Program-made: the position numbers and the translations under genes
Part shown: positions 50,328 through 59,485 of the stretch, one piece after another
Position numbering within the stretch: the stretch's first letter is position 1
Layout: every line of letters starts with the position of its first letter
NCBI RefSeq assembly: GCF_900086585.1
Contig: NZ_FLKM01000008.1
Span: forward strand, 1,871,652-1,935,651
Source: Emergencia timonensis
Lineage (GTDB): Bacteria > Bacillota > Clostridia > Peptostreptococcales > Anaerovoracaceae
Direction: 5' to 3'
DNA: 64,000 nt
The notes under the pieces: generated by a model
The model's database searches: none
What the model saw: the letters and a program-made list of their open reading frames with translations, nothing else
Told to the model about the DNA's origin: nothing

Positions 50328-51752
50328 TTAAGCTTCTAATGCGGCGTCCTGTGCGGCAATCTCTTCGTCGGTAACTTTTGTCATGGTGAAACCGGTGAGG
50401 ATGTAGATGAATCCGATCACAGTACTGAGCCAGGTCAAAGGTGCATAGATAAAAAAGTCTGAGTTGGCAACCCCGAGAGTCGCAGCGTAGAAAGCACCCA
50501 TACCGCCCCAAGGAATCATCGGCGACAGGCTGATGGTGCAGTCCTGCAGGATACGGGACAGATTCTTTCTATGCAGATGATATTTGTCGAACAAGTCTGG
50601 CAGCATCGGCCCCAGAGCCGCGTAAGTCAAATCATATCCACCCGTGATGACAAAGAAGGTCAGACACATGGCGTATACCTTGGCTGCCATGGATTTCGGA
50701 CTCTTTGATGTTGTGGTGATCAAATCCAGCAGAGCGTCGATAACGCCTGAGGCCCGCAGAGGCGCGCCAAATACGCAGGCTGCAATGAGGATTGCGGCGA
50801 TTTCAAGGAAGCTGGCCAGGCCGCCTCTGAGAATGATGGAGTCGATAATCTCTACCCCGGATTCCTGTCCATAACCGTTCATCATGACGCTGGCAACATC
50901 ACTGATGGAAGCGCTCTGGAAGACCATGGACAGCACTGCCCCTAACACGATACCGACTGCAAATGTGGGAAGAATCGGCTTTTTCATGATGATCAGCACG
51001 ATAACGACCACTGGCGGCAGAAGCAGCAGCGGATTGAGATGGAAGATAGAGGAGAGACCCTCTACGATGGTGTCATAAGCTGCCGTATCGGCGCTGGTAC
51101 CGCTGGCACCGTTGCTGAAGCCCAGAATCAGGAAGTAGACCAGGCAGATGACCAAGGCCGGCAGGGAAGTCTTTGCTGCATGAATACAACCTTCAAAGAG
51201 GTTCACTTTTGATACGGCCGCGGATACGTTGGGGGAATCTGACATGGGAGAGAGCTTGTCACCGCAGAGTGCGCCGCTGGCAATCGCACCGGCTGTAATA
51301 ACCGGAGACATGCCCAGACCAGAAGCCATTCCTAAAAAAGCGATGCCTACCGTACTGATCGTGCCCCAGGACGACCCCATAATCAGAGCCATTACAGTAC
51401 AGATCAGACAGGTCAGGAAGTAGAATATGGAAGGGCTGATAATTTGGATGCCATAGTATACCATGATTGGTACGGTTCCTGATAAAACCCAGGTTCCAAT
51501 CATCATACCGACAGAAAAAATAATCAGAATCGGCATAATCATGTTTTTGACTAATGTGATAATGGTGGATTGAATGTCACTGTACTTGGTGCCAAAGACG
51601 ACTGCGATGACGGACAGCAGGGCGCCGACGGACAACAGGATTACAGCGTCGGCATCCTCTGTAACGAGGAAACCGACAACGACCAGTACGATGCCTAGAA
51701 TCAGCATGAAAAAAGCTTGCGGCTTTGTGACTTTTTTGCTCGATGTACTCAT
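50328..51752 (-). CDS. NhaC-family Na+/H+ antiporter or amino-acid exchanger (NhaC1)
   Basis: 474 residues from the ATG at 51752 (AAGGA 9 nt upstream), about eleven spans. Family motifs GSSWGTISTVGIAFLGMASGLG and GALCGDKLSPMSDSPNVSAAVS with the conserved Asp/Ser cluster, plus GGYDLTYAALGPMLPDLF. NhaC proteins exchange sodium for protons; members such as MleN use malate/lactate, and others may carry amino acids. A -24/-12 promoter lies 93 nt upstream, so expression should need sigma-54 and an activator such as the one encoded at 52884. Confidence 0.9.
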   Translation of the reverse strand: MSTSSKKVTKPQAFFMLILGIVLVVVGFLVTEDADAVILLSVGALLSVIAVVFGTKYSDIQSTIITLVKNMIMPILIIFSVGMMIGTWVLSGTVPIMVYYGIQIISPSIFYFLTCLICTVMALIMGSSWGTISTVGIAFLGMASGLGMSPVITAGAIASGALCGDKLSPMSDSPNVSAAVSKVNLFEGCIHAAKTSLPALVICLVYFLILGFSNGASGTSADTAAYDTIVEGLSSIFHLNPLLLLPPVVVIVLIIMKKPILPTFAVGIVLGAVLSMVFQSASISDVASVMMNGYGQESGVEIIDSIILRGGLASFLEIAAILIAACVFGAPLRASGVIDALLDLITTTSKSPKSMAAKVYAMCLTFFVITGGYDLTYAALGPMLPDLFDKYHLHRKNLSRILQDCTISLSPMIPWGGMGAFYAATLGVANSDFFIYAPLTWLSTVIGFIYILTGFTMTKVTDEEIAAQDAALEA

Positions 51753-51844
51753 TTTGCATATTCCTTTCTTTCTTGTAATGTTATAAAATGTAACTAGTTT
51801 AAAATTCCAGTGATGCACGTGTCACTTTTCACGAGAATTAGAAG

Positions 51845-51860
51845 AGCAATTTCTATGCCA
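51845..51860 (-). promoter_or_regulatory. Sigma-54 promoter of nhaC1
   Basis: Minus strand TGGCAT (51860-51855), N5, TTGCT (51849-51845): -24/-12 element with one mismatch to TGGCAC-N5-TTGCW. Confidence 0.75.
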
Positions 51861-51912
51861 ACAATATTTGGCGAGTCAAAAATCTCTGAAAATTGATGGT
51901 TGTGAGATATTT

Positions 51913-51987
51913 CTAATCCAATGCATGACCGTGCTCCCATGAGAAATAGAGGGGATTAGGAAAAGACTTAACCTGAAAAACCTAATC
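51913..51987. promoter_or_regulatory. Candidate shared activator-binding region between divergent sigma-54 promoters
   Basis: CTAATCC (51913-51919), its inverse GGATTAG (51953-51959), and CCTAATC (51981-51987). It lies 50-125 bp from each of the two divergent -24/-12 promoters, the usual place for enhancer sites of AAA+ activators. The rest of 51753-52117 shows no gene. Confidence 0.5.
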
Positions 51988-52036
51988 TGCTGTGTTACAG
52001 GGAATGATTTCTATGGAAACAGGCAGAATATTATGG

Positions 52037-52052
52037 TGGCATGAAGTTTGCT
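52037..52052 (+). promoter_or_regulatory. Sigma-54 promoter of the nitroreductase-activator operon
   Basis: TGGCAT (52037-52042), N5, TTGCT (52048-52052), 65 nt before the ATG at 52118. Identical boxes to the divergent nhaC1 promoter. Confidence 0.7.
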
Positions 52053-52117
52053 TTATATTAATAGAAGTATACCTTGTTCGGCAGGGTAATTCATAATGTT
52101 AAATGGAGGAGAAGAAT

Positions 52118-52870
52118 ATGAATGCAATCGAGAATTTAATGCTGAGTCATAAATCTGTCAGGCGGTTTACGGACCAGCCGGTCAGTGATGAACTGCTGGA
52201 AAGAGTCGTCAGATGCGGTCAGCACGCCGCTACGTCGGAATTCATCCAAGCGTATACGATCATCAAAGTCACCGACCCAAAAGTGAAGGATGCCATTTAT
52301 AATGAAGTGACCAGTCAAAAACCGATTTTAAGTGCGCCTGTCTTTCTGGTATTCTGCGCCGATGTCAGTCGTCTGCTGAGAGCCAGTGAAATGAACCAGC
52401 GTAAGGCGCCTGAAAGCTATTTGGAATATACGGAGACATTTCTCATGGCGTCGGTGGATACTGCTATCGCAGCGCAAAATACCGTGATAGCCGCCGAATC
52501 AGAAGGCGTGGGCTGTACCTATATCGGCGGAATCAGAAACAATCTGCCGAAGGTCATGGAGCTTCTTTCCATTCCCAACGGCGTATACCCGCTGTTCGGT
52601 TTGGTCATGGGGTATCCCCTGGAGAACAGTGATGAGGCTGCAAAGCCGAGGCTGCCCCTTGACGTCGTATTAAAAGAAGAAAAGTATCATACGGACGGAG
52701 AAGAAGAACAGATCAGAGCCTATGACGAGGTGATCAGGCAGTACTACATCGACCGGACCGATGGTAAAAGAGATGAAACCTGGTCGATGCAGATGGCCGA
52801 CTTTGTGGAAAAACCGCAGAGACCATTCTTAAAAGAGGTTCTCGGGAAACAGGGATTTCTGCTGAAGTAA
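52118..52870 (+). CDS. NfsA-type oxygen-insensitive NADPH nitroreductase
   Basis: 250 residues from the ATG at 52118, 7 nt after GGAGGAG; an ATG at 52103 lies upstream of that site and is rejected. FMN-binding start [21 protein letters not shown], middle [31 protein letters not shown], and a Lys/Arg-rich tail [13 protein letters not shown], all as in NfsA/FRP. It transfers two electrons from NADPH to nitro or flavin substrates. In this setting it may reduce or process a catabolic intermediate. 13 nt before the activator gene, so cotranscribed. Confidence 0.92.
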   Translation: MNAIENLMLSHKSVRRFTDQPVSDELLERVVRCGQHAATSEFIQAYTIIKVTDPKVKDAIYNEVTSQKPILSAPVFLVFCADVSRLLRASEMNQRKAPESYLEYTETFLMASVDTAIAAQNTVIAAESEGVGCTYIGGIRNNLPKVMELLSIPNGVYPLFGLVMGYPLENSDEAAKPRLPLDVVLKEEKYHTDGEEEQIRAYDEVIRQYYIDRTDGKRDETWSMQMADFVEKPQRPFLKEVLGKQGFLLK

Positions 52871-52883
52871 AGGAAGGATAGCG

Positions 52884-54947
52884 ATGAAACGAATTGCGGT
52901 CGTAGCGACGGAAAAAGAATATGCGGACTTTTTAATGAACAACGTAGCCAAGTATATGAACAGGTATGCCGCGTTCGTTTCCTATTCGATTGAGGAAATT
53001 GAAAGAGCAGATCTGCTGAAAGAGGACTTCGTCTTGCTGTCAGCCTTTAATATTTTTCAGCAGGTGAGACAAAAGATCAGCGAGCACTCTGAAATCGTCG
53101 TCCTGTCTCTGTCTCTCAGTAAAAGACAGATGGAAACTTTGAAGGAAATTCCGGACGGGTCCCGGGCGCTTTTGGTCAACTTTGACAACAGAAGCTGTAT
53201 GCATACCATCACTTGCATGTATGACGCGGGAATCAGGAATTTGGAATTGCTGCCCTATTACGGCGAGGGTGATTACGATCACAGCATCAAAACCGCCATT
53301 ACCCCCAACGAAGCGCACCTGGTTCCGCCGGGCATTACCAAAGTCTATAACGTAGGGGAAAGTTCTGTCGACATGAACAGCCTCTATAATATAGCGGACA
53401 AGCTGGGTGTTTACGAAGAGTTTGCTGCGAAAGAAGCCAATGAGGCGAGAGGCGAGTATTACTTCATCAACTCCAGCATGGATAAGCTGCTGAATGACAA
53501 AGAGAGTATGACAGATAAGCTGAACACTTTGATTAAGCTGATGAACGAAGGGATCATCATTACCGATTCCATGGGCAGGATTTATCTGACAAACGAGAAA
53601 GCGCAGAAGCTTTTGGCAGAACGATCAAAGGTGCTGCAGGGGTTTCACATTCAGGAAGTATTGCCGGAACTGGATCTGGATTCAACAAAAGAGAAGCTGA
53701 TCAAAACGCCTGCGGCGAATCTGATCACTTCGGCTGTGGAAATCCGTTCCGGTGAGGAGGTGGCAGGACATATCGTCACAATTACCGACTTCGAAGAGGC
53801 TGAGGAGAAGCAGCACGGCATGCGGTCAAAGCTCAGCGAGGCCAGTCATTTGGCCAAATATCACTTTGAAGATATCCTGGGTGAGAGTGAGGCGATTCAA
53901 AAAACGGTCAGTGATGCCAGACAGATTGCAGCTTCTGATGGGGCTGTGATGATTATCGGAGAAAGCGGAACAGGCAAGGAACTCTTTGCACAGAGCATCC
54001 ATAACGCTTCAGGGCGGCGAAAATATAACTTCGTGGCGGTGAACTGTGCGGCCATACCGGAAAATCTGTTGGAAAGCGAGATGTTCGGATACGAGGAGGG
54101 GTCTTTTACTGGTGCAAAGAAGGGCGGCAAGGTAGGATTCTTTGAGTTAGCCCACAAAGGCACGATTTTCCTGGACGAAATCGGCGAGATGCCGCTGCCG
54201 CTCCAATCAAAACTGCTGAGAGTGTTGGAGGAACGAAAAGTAATGCGCGTAGGCGGAAATCGAAATATCGATATTGACGTGAGAATTATCTCTGCCACCA
54301 ACAAGAATTTATCTGAGATGGTCCAGGAGGGACAATTTCGGGAAGATCTCTACTACAGGCTCAATGTCCTGCCGTTGTCGATTCCGCCGCTCCGGGAGCG
54401 GAAGCAAGATGTATTGCCGATCTTTGATTCCCTGATTCGTCGAATGAATGCAAATCTGCAGCTGAGCCCTGAAAGCGTAAATGCGCTGACGCATTATTCC
54501 TGGCGAGGCAATGTCAGAGAGCTGCGCAACGTGGCAGAATTTCTCGTCAGCAAGGGAAAGAAATACATCGGAACAGAAGACTTGCCGCCGCTGAAGTACA
54601 GACAGAGACCTGCCCGCGATGTGCTGGCAATGAAAGAGAATTCCACCATTATCGACAAATTTATTCTCAACGAAGGGCGGGAAATTGATCTCTACTGCGC
54701 GGTACTGCGCCAGCTTCAGCAGTCTTTTGAGCGCAGTGAACGTTACGGCAGACAGAAGCTTCTGGATAAAATTAACGAAAACGGCGGATTCTACACAGAA
54801 GGTGAGATCCGTAAGGCCTTGTCAAAGCTGTCCTCCTATGGCTTCATCAGGTCGCCGAAGGGCAGGGGCGGCAGCGTCATCAACCATGAGGGAATTCACC
54901 TGCTGGAGGTCATAGAACGGTTCTACGAGAGAGGCATATTGGGCTGA
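52884..54947 (+). CDS. PrpR-like sigma-54-dependent activator with winged-helix C-terminus (1)
   Basis: 687 residues. PrpR_N-type receptor domain (10-175), PAS domain (about 215-320; [21 protein letters not shown]), AAA+ domain (about 333-575; Walker A GESGTGKE, Walker [13 protein letters not shown]-finger LRERKQD). The sigma-54 contact loop reads GSFTGA instead of GAFTGA. The C-terminus is not a Fis helix-turn-helix but a winged-helix-like segment ([31 protein letters not shown]). Likely activates the divergent -24/-12 promoters upstream. Confidence 0.9.
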   Translation: MKRIAVVATEKEYADFLMNNVAKYMNRYAAFVSYSIEEIERADLLKEDFVLLSAFNIFQQVRQKISEHSEIVVLSLSLSKRQMETLKEIPDGSRALLVNFDNRSCMHTITCMYDAGIRNLELLPYYGEGDYDHSIKTAITPNEAHLVPPGITKVYNVGESSVDMNSLYNIADKLGVYEEFAAKEANEARGEYYFINSSMDKLLNDKESMTDKLNTLIKLMNEGIIITDSMGRIYLTNEKAQKLLAERSKVLQGFHIQEVLPELDLDSTKEKLIKTPAANLITSAVEIRSGEEVAGHIVTITDFEEAEEKQHGMRSKLSEASHLAKYHFEDILGESEAIQKTVSDARQIAASDGAVMIIGESGTGKELFAQSIHNASGRRKYNFVAVNCAAIPENLLESEMFGYEEGSFTGAKKGGKVGFFELAHKGTIFLDEIGEMPLPLQSKLLRVLEERKVMRVGGNRNIDIDVRIISATNKNLSEMVQEGQFREDLYYRLNVLPLSIPPLRERKQDVLPIFDSLIRRMNANLQLSPESVNALTHYSWRGNVRELRNVAEFLVSKGKKYIGTEDLPPLKYRQRPARDVLAMKENSTIIDKFILNEGREIDLYCAVLRQLQQSFERSERYGRQKLLDKINENGGFYTEGEIRKALSKLSSYGFIRSPKGRGGSVINHEGIHLLEVIERFYERGILG

Positions 54948-54996
54948 AAAGTCCCGCACAATCAAGCTGATGCAGCATGTTTGTGCGGGACTTTTT
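54947..54996 (+). terminator. Rho-independent terminator of the activator operon
   Basis: AAAAGTCCCGCACAA (54947-54961) and TTGTGCGGGACTTTT (54981-54995), 15-bp perfect stem, T-tail. Confidence 0.85.
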
Positions 54997-55010
54997 ATGT
55001 AGATGCTGTC

Positions 55011-55080
55011 TATAAGTTAGATTTTTTTGCGTTGTGCCAATATCCCGCCTGGTAAATTTAAAGAAAGAGTCTGACTTATA
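55011..55080. promoter_or_regulatory. Candidate activator-binding inverted repeat upstream of the deacetylase operon
   Basis: TATAAGTTAG (55011-55020) and its inverse with one change, CTGACTTATA (55071-55080), placed 100-170 bp upstream of the -24/-12 promoter at 55183. Nothing else identifiable in 54997-55182. Confidence 0.45.
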
Positions 55081-55182
55081 AATGGGAAAATAGTTAACCT
55101 ATTCACTTAACTGACTGAGACGGCGCAGCGGAACGGTCTGCTGAAAGTCTGCGTTTTCAGTAAATAAAAAGAATTGCTCCGT

Positions 55183-55197
55183 TGGCACAATTGTTGC
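55183..55197 (+). promoter_or_regulatory. Sigma-54 promoter of the deacetylase-fold pair
   Basis: TGGCAC (55183-55188), N5, TTGC (55194-55197), a full consensus match, preceded by T; 56 nt before the start codon. Confidence 0.85.
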
Positions 55198-55252
55198 GTT
55201 TATATAGCTGCAGGCAATGGACCTAGATACAATATACAAAAAGGAGTAAAGA

Positions 55253-56110
55253 ATGGATACGATGAAATGGCCGGAGGGCAAAAGGAGTGCGGTCATGTTC
55301 ACTTTTGACGTGGATGGTGACACTACCTGGGAGAATGGAAACCGAGGCCTTCCAAATGGAGAAAAATATATTAAGTCTTTATCTGTAGGACAGTATGGTC
55401 CGAAACGCTGTGTGGAGAGAATCCTCGATAAACTGGAGCAATACGCCGTGCGGGCGACGTTTTTTGTGCCGGGTCTGACTGCTGAAAGGTATCCGGAAGT
55501 CGTCATGAAAATTGCGGAAGCGGGACATGAGATTGGGCACCACGGTTATGCTCATGAACGGTTTGCCGGCCAGACGATAGAACAACAAATTGAAATCATT
55601 GAGAAATCACAGCGGATCTTTAAAGAACTGATCGGACATGAAGTGGAGGGCTTCCGCACCCCTTCTGGAGACTGGGCGGAGGAGACGCCAAAACTCTTAT
55701 ATGAAAGAGGCTTTCGTTATTCCAGTTCCATGCGGGGTGACGACAGACCCTATCGAACCGTTATAGATGGGGAGGAAACGGACTTTATAGAGATTCCCAC
55801 AAAGTGGGAAGTGGATGACTACGTTGCCATGGCTTATCATATGTATCCGGCGGAACCGGCTGGCCAGGACAGAATTTCTTGTTATAGAACGGTAGAAGAT
55901 AACTTTATGCGGGAGTTTCTCGGACATCACAAGTACGGGCTCTGCATTTCTTATATGAGCCATCCTCAGGTCATCGGCTCTCCGGGGAGAATTTTGATTC
56001 TGGATCATCTTCTCGCTGAGATCACCGCGAGGCAGGATGTATGGATTGCCACGGGCAGTGAAATCGCTGACTGGTACAGAGGCAATCACCAGAAAGAGGA
56101 GGAGAAATGA
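55253..56110 (+). CDS. Polysaccharide-deacetylase-fold hydrolase (PuuE/HpPgdA-like), catalytic copy
   Basis: 285 residues; AAAGGAG 7 nt upstream. NodB-type metal site: D19 in MFTFDVDGD, H97 and H101 in GHHGYAHE, GFRTPSGDW loop, and a late SHPQVIGSPGR His. The full length and C-terminal DVWIATGSEIADWYR recall the allantoinase PuuE and HpPgdA subgroup, which hydrolyse amide bonds of small or cyclic substrates as well as N-acetyl groups. No signal peptide, so a cytosolic small-molecule amidohydrolase is likelier than a wall deacetylase. One base before its paralogue. Confidence 0.88.
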   Translation: MDTMKWPEGKRSAVMFTFDVDGDTTWENGNRGLPNGEKYIKSLSVGQYGPKRCVERILDKLEQYAVRATFFVPGLTAERYPEVVMKIAEAGHEIGHHGYAHERFAGQTIEQQIEIIEKSQRIFKELIGHEVEGFRTPSGDWAEETPKLLYERGFRYSSSMRGDDRPYRTVIDGEETDFIEIPTKWEVDDYVAMAYHMYPAEPAGQDRISCYRTVEDNFMREFLGHHKYGLCISYMSHPQVIGSPGRILILDHLLAEITARQDVWIATGSEIADWYRGNHQKEEEK

Positions 56111-56111
56111 A

Positions 56112-56939
56112 ATGACGTTAGGTAGACCAAAATGGCCGGCCGGCCACAGGTGTGCGGCCATGATAACCGTAAATTTAAATGCAGAACTGTTTTGGCTGCA
56201 GCTGGACCCATCCTGCGGTAAGATGCCGAAAACTTTATCCCTGGGGCAATACGGCATGACCAGAGGGGTGGAGAGGATTATGGACGTGTTGGACCAACGG
56301 AAAATCAAGGCGACCTTTTTTACGCCGGGTTGGGTAGCGGAAAATTACAGTGAAAAGCTGCTGGAAGTCAAAAGAAGAGGTCATGAAATCGCTGCCCTGG
56401 GTTATCGCCATGAGAACATGGCTCTGCTCACCGACGAAGAGCAAGAAGCCGTCATGAGAAAAAGTATCGAGGCAATCAAAAGAATATGCGGCGACCCTCC
56501 AAGGGGGTTCAGAAGTCCGGAAGGGGAACTGACTTTGGAAACGCTCAGAATCGCGAAAAAATGCGGCATCGAGTACTCCAGCAATCTCTGTGACGACGAC
56601 AGGCCGTACTTTAAAGATTTGGGACAAGGAGAAACGCTTCTGGAGATTCCGATCCACTGGGCTAATTACGATCTGCCGTACTTCGCCTTCAACTATCATC
56701 CGGCATTTCCGGCAGGACAAGGAAGAATTGCAGGATATGAAGGCGTTCTAAGCAATTGGAAAGATGAGTTTTACGGCTGCCGTGAATATGGACTCTGCTA
56801 TGTGCTGCAGTTAGATCCGGCAGTCATCGGTGCACCAGGACGAATCAGCCTGCTGGAAGACCTGCTCGACTACATGAAAGAACAGGGAGATGTGTGGTTT
56901 GCCAGGGGAAGTGAAATGACGAACTTTTTTGGCAATTAG
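56112..56939 (+). CDS. Polysaccharide-deacetylase-fold paralogue lacking metal ligands
   Basis: 275 residues from the ATG at 56112 (AGGAGGAG 8 nt upstream). Clearly homologous to the gene before it across the whole length (LGQYGMTRGVERIMDVL, GFRSPEGEL, YSSNLCDDDRPYF, DPAVIGAPGRISLLEDLLDY). Compared with that protein, D19 becomes N21, D21 becomes N23, H97 becomes L96, and the late SHP becomes LDP; only H100 remains. It should not bind the catalytic metal and may be a structural or regulatory partner in a hetero-oligomer. Cotranscribed. Confidence 0.88.
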   Translation: MTLGRPKWPAGHRCAAMITVNLNAELFWLQLDPSCGKMPKTLSLGQYGMTRGVERIMDVLDQRKIKATFFTPGWVAENYSEKLLEVKRRGHEIAALGYRHENMALLTDEEQEAVMRKSIEAIKRICGDPPRGFRSPEGELTLETLRIAKKCGIEYSSNLCDDDRPYFKDLGQGETLLEIPIHWANYDLPYFAFNYHPAFPAGQGRIAGYEGVLSNWKDEFYGCREYGLCYVLQLDPAVIGAPGRISLLEDLLDYMKEQGDVWFARGSEMTNFFGN

Positions 56940-57014
56940 AAAGTTATGAAAAGGCGTTGCCTTTCTAAAAGGTTCTTTGGTACAATTGATACAAAGACTG
57001 AAGGAGAGGTAAGG

Positions 57015-59093
57015 ATGATGAAGACCATTGCCGTAGTAGCTGTACATAAAGATTTTGCTGAATTTATCAAAGCAGACCTGGAGAAGTATTTTTCGTCATA
57101 CGCGAAAATTCGCGCCTATGCAGAGGAAGAAATAGATAGTATGGAGGAAATTCCTGAGGAATTTGTAGTTATGTCCGCACTGACAGTCTTCCGAAAGGTA
57201 CAGCCGAAGATGAAAGAGCATGCCTTGACCCAGGTCATCAGCTTTGCTGTCAGTCGTGATAATTTGGCCAAGCTTTCGCAGGTACCAACAGATCAGAAGG
57301 TTTTAATGGTCAATGTAGATTATAAGATGTGTATGCAGGTCATCGCCCAGATTTACGAGCTGGGTTACCGGGATTTTGACTTTGTTCCTTATTACGGTGA
57401 AGAGGAATCCAGGGACAAGAGCATTAAAACTGCAGTGACGCCTGACGAAATGGCGATGATGCCGAAAGATATGGAACGAATCATCGATATTGGCGGAAGA
57501 CCGATTGATATCAACTGCATCGTAGAGTTGGCCAATAAAATGGGAATCGAAGATATTTTTGACTCTCCCCAGGCTAAAGCGGCCAGAAAGCGCTTTGCTA
57601 CGGCCTCCTTCGGCATCGACCGCGTGCTCAGTGATACGAAGGACAAGAACGAGCAGATTAAGACTTTAGTGGAGTTGATTCAAGACGGCATCATTCTGAC
57701 CGATTCAGCAGGTACCGTCCTGCTCAGCAATAAGAAAGCCCGCAGCATTCTCAAGACAGAGATTGACGGTTTTAATGCTGATGAGCTGCTGCCGGATCTG
57801 CCGATTACAGTGGAGGCGGAGACGACTTCAAATAAAGTGGTTGTCGTCGATGGCAAAGACATCGTGGTCGATGTCAGTCCAATTATTTCCGATGATAGAT
57901 ACACGGGAAACATCATTACTTTGAAAAGCTTTGAAGAGACGGAGGAAAAGCAGCACGGCATCCGCGCGCAAATTGCCAGGGCGGGACATGGCGCCAGATA
58001 TACTTTTGGGGATATTGTCGGTCTTAGCAGTCAGATTCAAGAATGCGTAAAAGTGGCTGTGCGTATGGCCAAGTCGGATTCCTCGGTTCTGATTATGGGG
58101 GAATCCGGCACAGGCAAAGAAGTTTTTGCCCAGAGCATACACAATGGATCGGACAGAAGCAAGCGGAATTTTGTCGCTCTCAATTGTGCCGCTATTCCTG
58201 AACACCTATTGGAAAGTGAACTCTTTGGTTATGAAGAAGGCGCTTTCACGGGAGCGAGAAAAGGAGGCAAAATCGGTTATTTTGAGCTGGCTCATCAGGG
58301 GACCATTTTTCTCGATGAAATCGGAGAGATGCCTCTGACTTTGCAGAGCAAACTGCTTCGCGTCCTCGAGGAAAAGACGGTCACGCGAATCGGCGCTTCA
58401 AAGCTGATTGATGTCGATGTGCGAATTATCGCTGCGACGAACAAAAACTTGCTGGAGCTGGTAGAAGCGAAGGAATTTCGAGAGGACTTGTACTACCGAA
58501 TCAACGTTTTGCCGCTGTACATACCGCCTCTTCGAGAGCGAATAGACGACCTGCGGCCTCTGATGAACACTTTTATGGACTCCATGGGGAAAAAGATGAC
58601 CTTCTCTGATGAGGCGGCAAAACGCCTGCTTGCGCACCGTTGGAAGGGCAATGTCAGAGAGTTAAAGAACGTGATAGAATACTTAGACAGCCTTGGAAAA
58701 CGATTGATTGAAAAGGAGGATTTACCAGCTTCCATCTTTGCGGCGCCTGTACAGAGAATATCTGCTGTCAGTACAAAACGAGCCGCAAAGGAGGACCGCG
58801 GAAGCGACTTTCGAGACGTGGTCTTTGGCTGGTGGAACGATAGGGAATTGATTGCCAATATCCTGCTGGCGCTGCTGGAGGCAGCAGAAAGCGGGAGGAA
58901 GATCGGCAGAAGACAGCTGGAAACGGTTTTGCAGCAAAAAGGTTTCCTCTACACAGAAGCGGAGATCAGAACCTGTCTCAGTAAACTGTCGGGACTGGGT
59001 TTTGTCAGATCGCAGCACGGAAGGGGCGGCAGCACCATTCTGCCGAAAGGAAAGGAACTTCTAACAGAATTAATGGAACTAATGGGTGAATGA
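57015..59093 (+). CDS. PrpR-like sigma-54-dependent activator with winged-helix C-terminus (2)
   Basis: About 692 residues from ATG 57015 (AAGGAGAGG upstream; ATG 57018 is also possible). Same architecture as the activator at 52884 and clearly its paralogue: PrpR_N receptor (MKTIAVVAVHKDFAEF), PAS (IQDGIILTDSAGTVLLSNKKA), AAA+ with GESGTGKE, canonical [17 protein letters not shown], then a winged-helix-like tail (QLETVLQQKGFLYTEAEIRTCLSKLSGLGFV). It lies directly upstream of a sigma-54 promoter and nhaC2, its probable target. Confidence 0.9.
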   Translation: MMKTIAVVAVHKDFAEFIKADLEKYFSSYAKIRAYAEEEIDSMEEIPEEFVVMSALTVFRKVQPKMKEHALTQVISFAVSRDNLAKLSQVPTDQKVLMVNVDYKMCMQVIAQIYELGYRDFDFVPYYGEEESRDKSIKTAVTPDEMAMMPKDMERIIDIGGRPIDINCIVELANKMGIEDIFDSPQAKAARKRFATASFGIDRVLSDTKDKNEQIKTLVELIQDGIILTDSAGTVLLSNKKARSILKTEIDGFNADELLPDLPITVEAETTSNKVVVVDGKDIVVDVSPIISDDRYTGNIITLKSFEETEEKQHGIRAQIARAGHGARYTFGDIVGLSSQIQECVKVAVRMAKSDSSVLIMGESGTGKEVFAQSIHNGSDRSKRNFVALNCAAIPEHLLESELFGYEEGAFTGARKGGKIGYFELAHQGTIFLDEIGEMPLTLQSKLLRVLEEKTVTRIGASKLIDVDVRIIAATNKNLLELVEAKEFREDLYYRINVLPLYIPPLRERIDDLRPLMNTFMDSMGKKMTFSDEAAKRLLAHRWKGNVRELKNVIEYLDSLGKRLIEKEDLPASIFAAPVQRISAVSTKRAAKEDRGSDFRDVVFGWWNDRELIANILLALLEAAESGRKIGRRQLETVLQQKGFLYTEAEIRTCLSKLSGLGFVRSQHGRGGSTILPKGKELLTELMELMGE

Positions 59094-59151
59094 ACGACCC
59101 GATAAACCATTTTTCGTAAGCGGAAAACGTTGAAAAATTGGGAATTATCTT

Positions 59152-59167
59152 TGGCACGTTAATTGCT
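59152..59167 (+). promoter_or_regulatory. Sigma-54 promoter of nhaC2-argH
   Basis: TGGCAC (59152-59157), N5, TTGCT (59163-59167): full consensus, 58 nt after the activator stop. Transcription would begin about 310 nt before the nhaC2 start. Confidence 0.85.
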
Positions 59168-59177
59168 ATATATTATG

Positions 59178-59485
59178 ACAAAGATCTTTTACCCTTTCAT
59201 TTTACATTTATTCGACTAGCGCCAAGCCACTTGAAGCCCTAGCCCTGTTTGTGAAACATACAGCGGCAGGTCACATGCGGGGGATGCTCCAATCTTAGAT
59301 TAGGTGACATCTACCGCCGTTGTCGCTTGTGGGGCGCAGACGACAAGTGTCATGTGCTCAGGCACTGCACTTTTGGCAGGGGACCTGTCTTGCGATTCTG
59401 TTTCAAAGAATCAGGCTGGGTCTCTCAAATCATAAGGTCTGCCTTGACTAACGAGTATTGGGGCAGAACCGTTAGGAGGTTCGTA
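59178..59485 (+). ncRNA. Long structured 5' leader of nhaC2
   Basis: About 308 nt without a supported gene. Local stems by eye: TTGTCG/CGACAA (around 59320-59346), AAGTG-N4-GTGC/GCAC-N2-CACTT (59344-59372), GATTCT/AGAATC (59393-59413), and GAACC/GGTTC (59467-59482), whose loop and 3' arm contain the TAGGAGG ribosome-binding site. I do not recognise a known riboswitch class. A cis-acting regulator of nhaC2 translation is likely but unproven. Confidence 0.45.

Noticed and set aside
50170..50511. N-terminal extension of the MFS transporter
   Set aside because: It would cross a consensus promoter and the nhaC1 terminator and overlap nhaC1. The TTG at 50169 has a good ribosome-binding site and starts a normal-length transporter.
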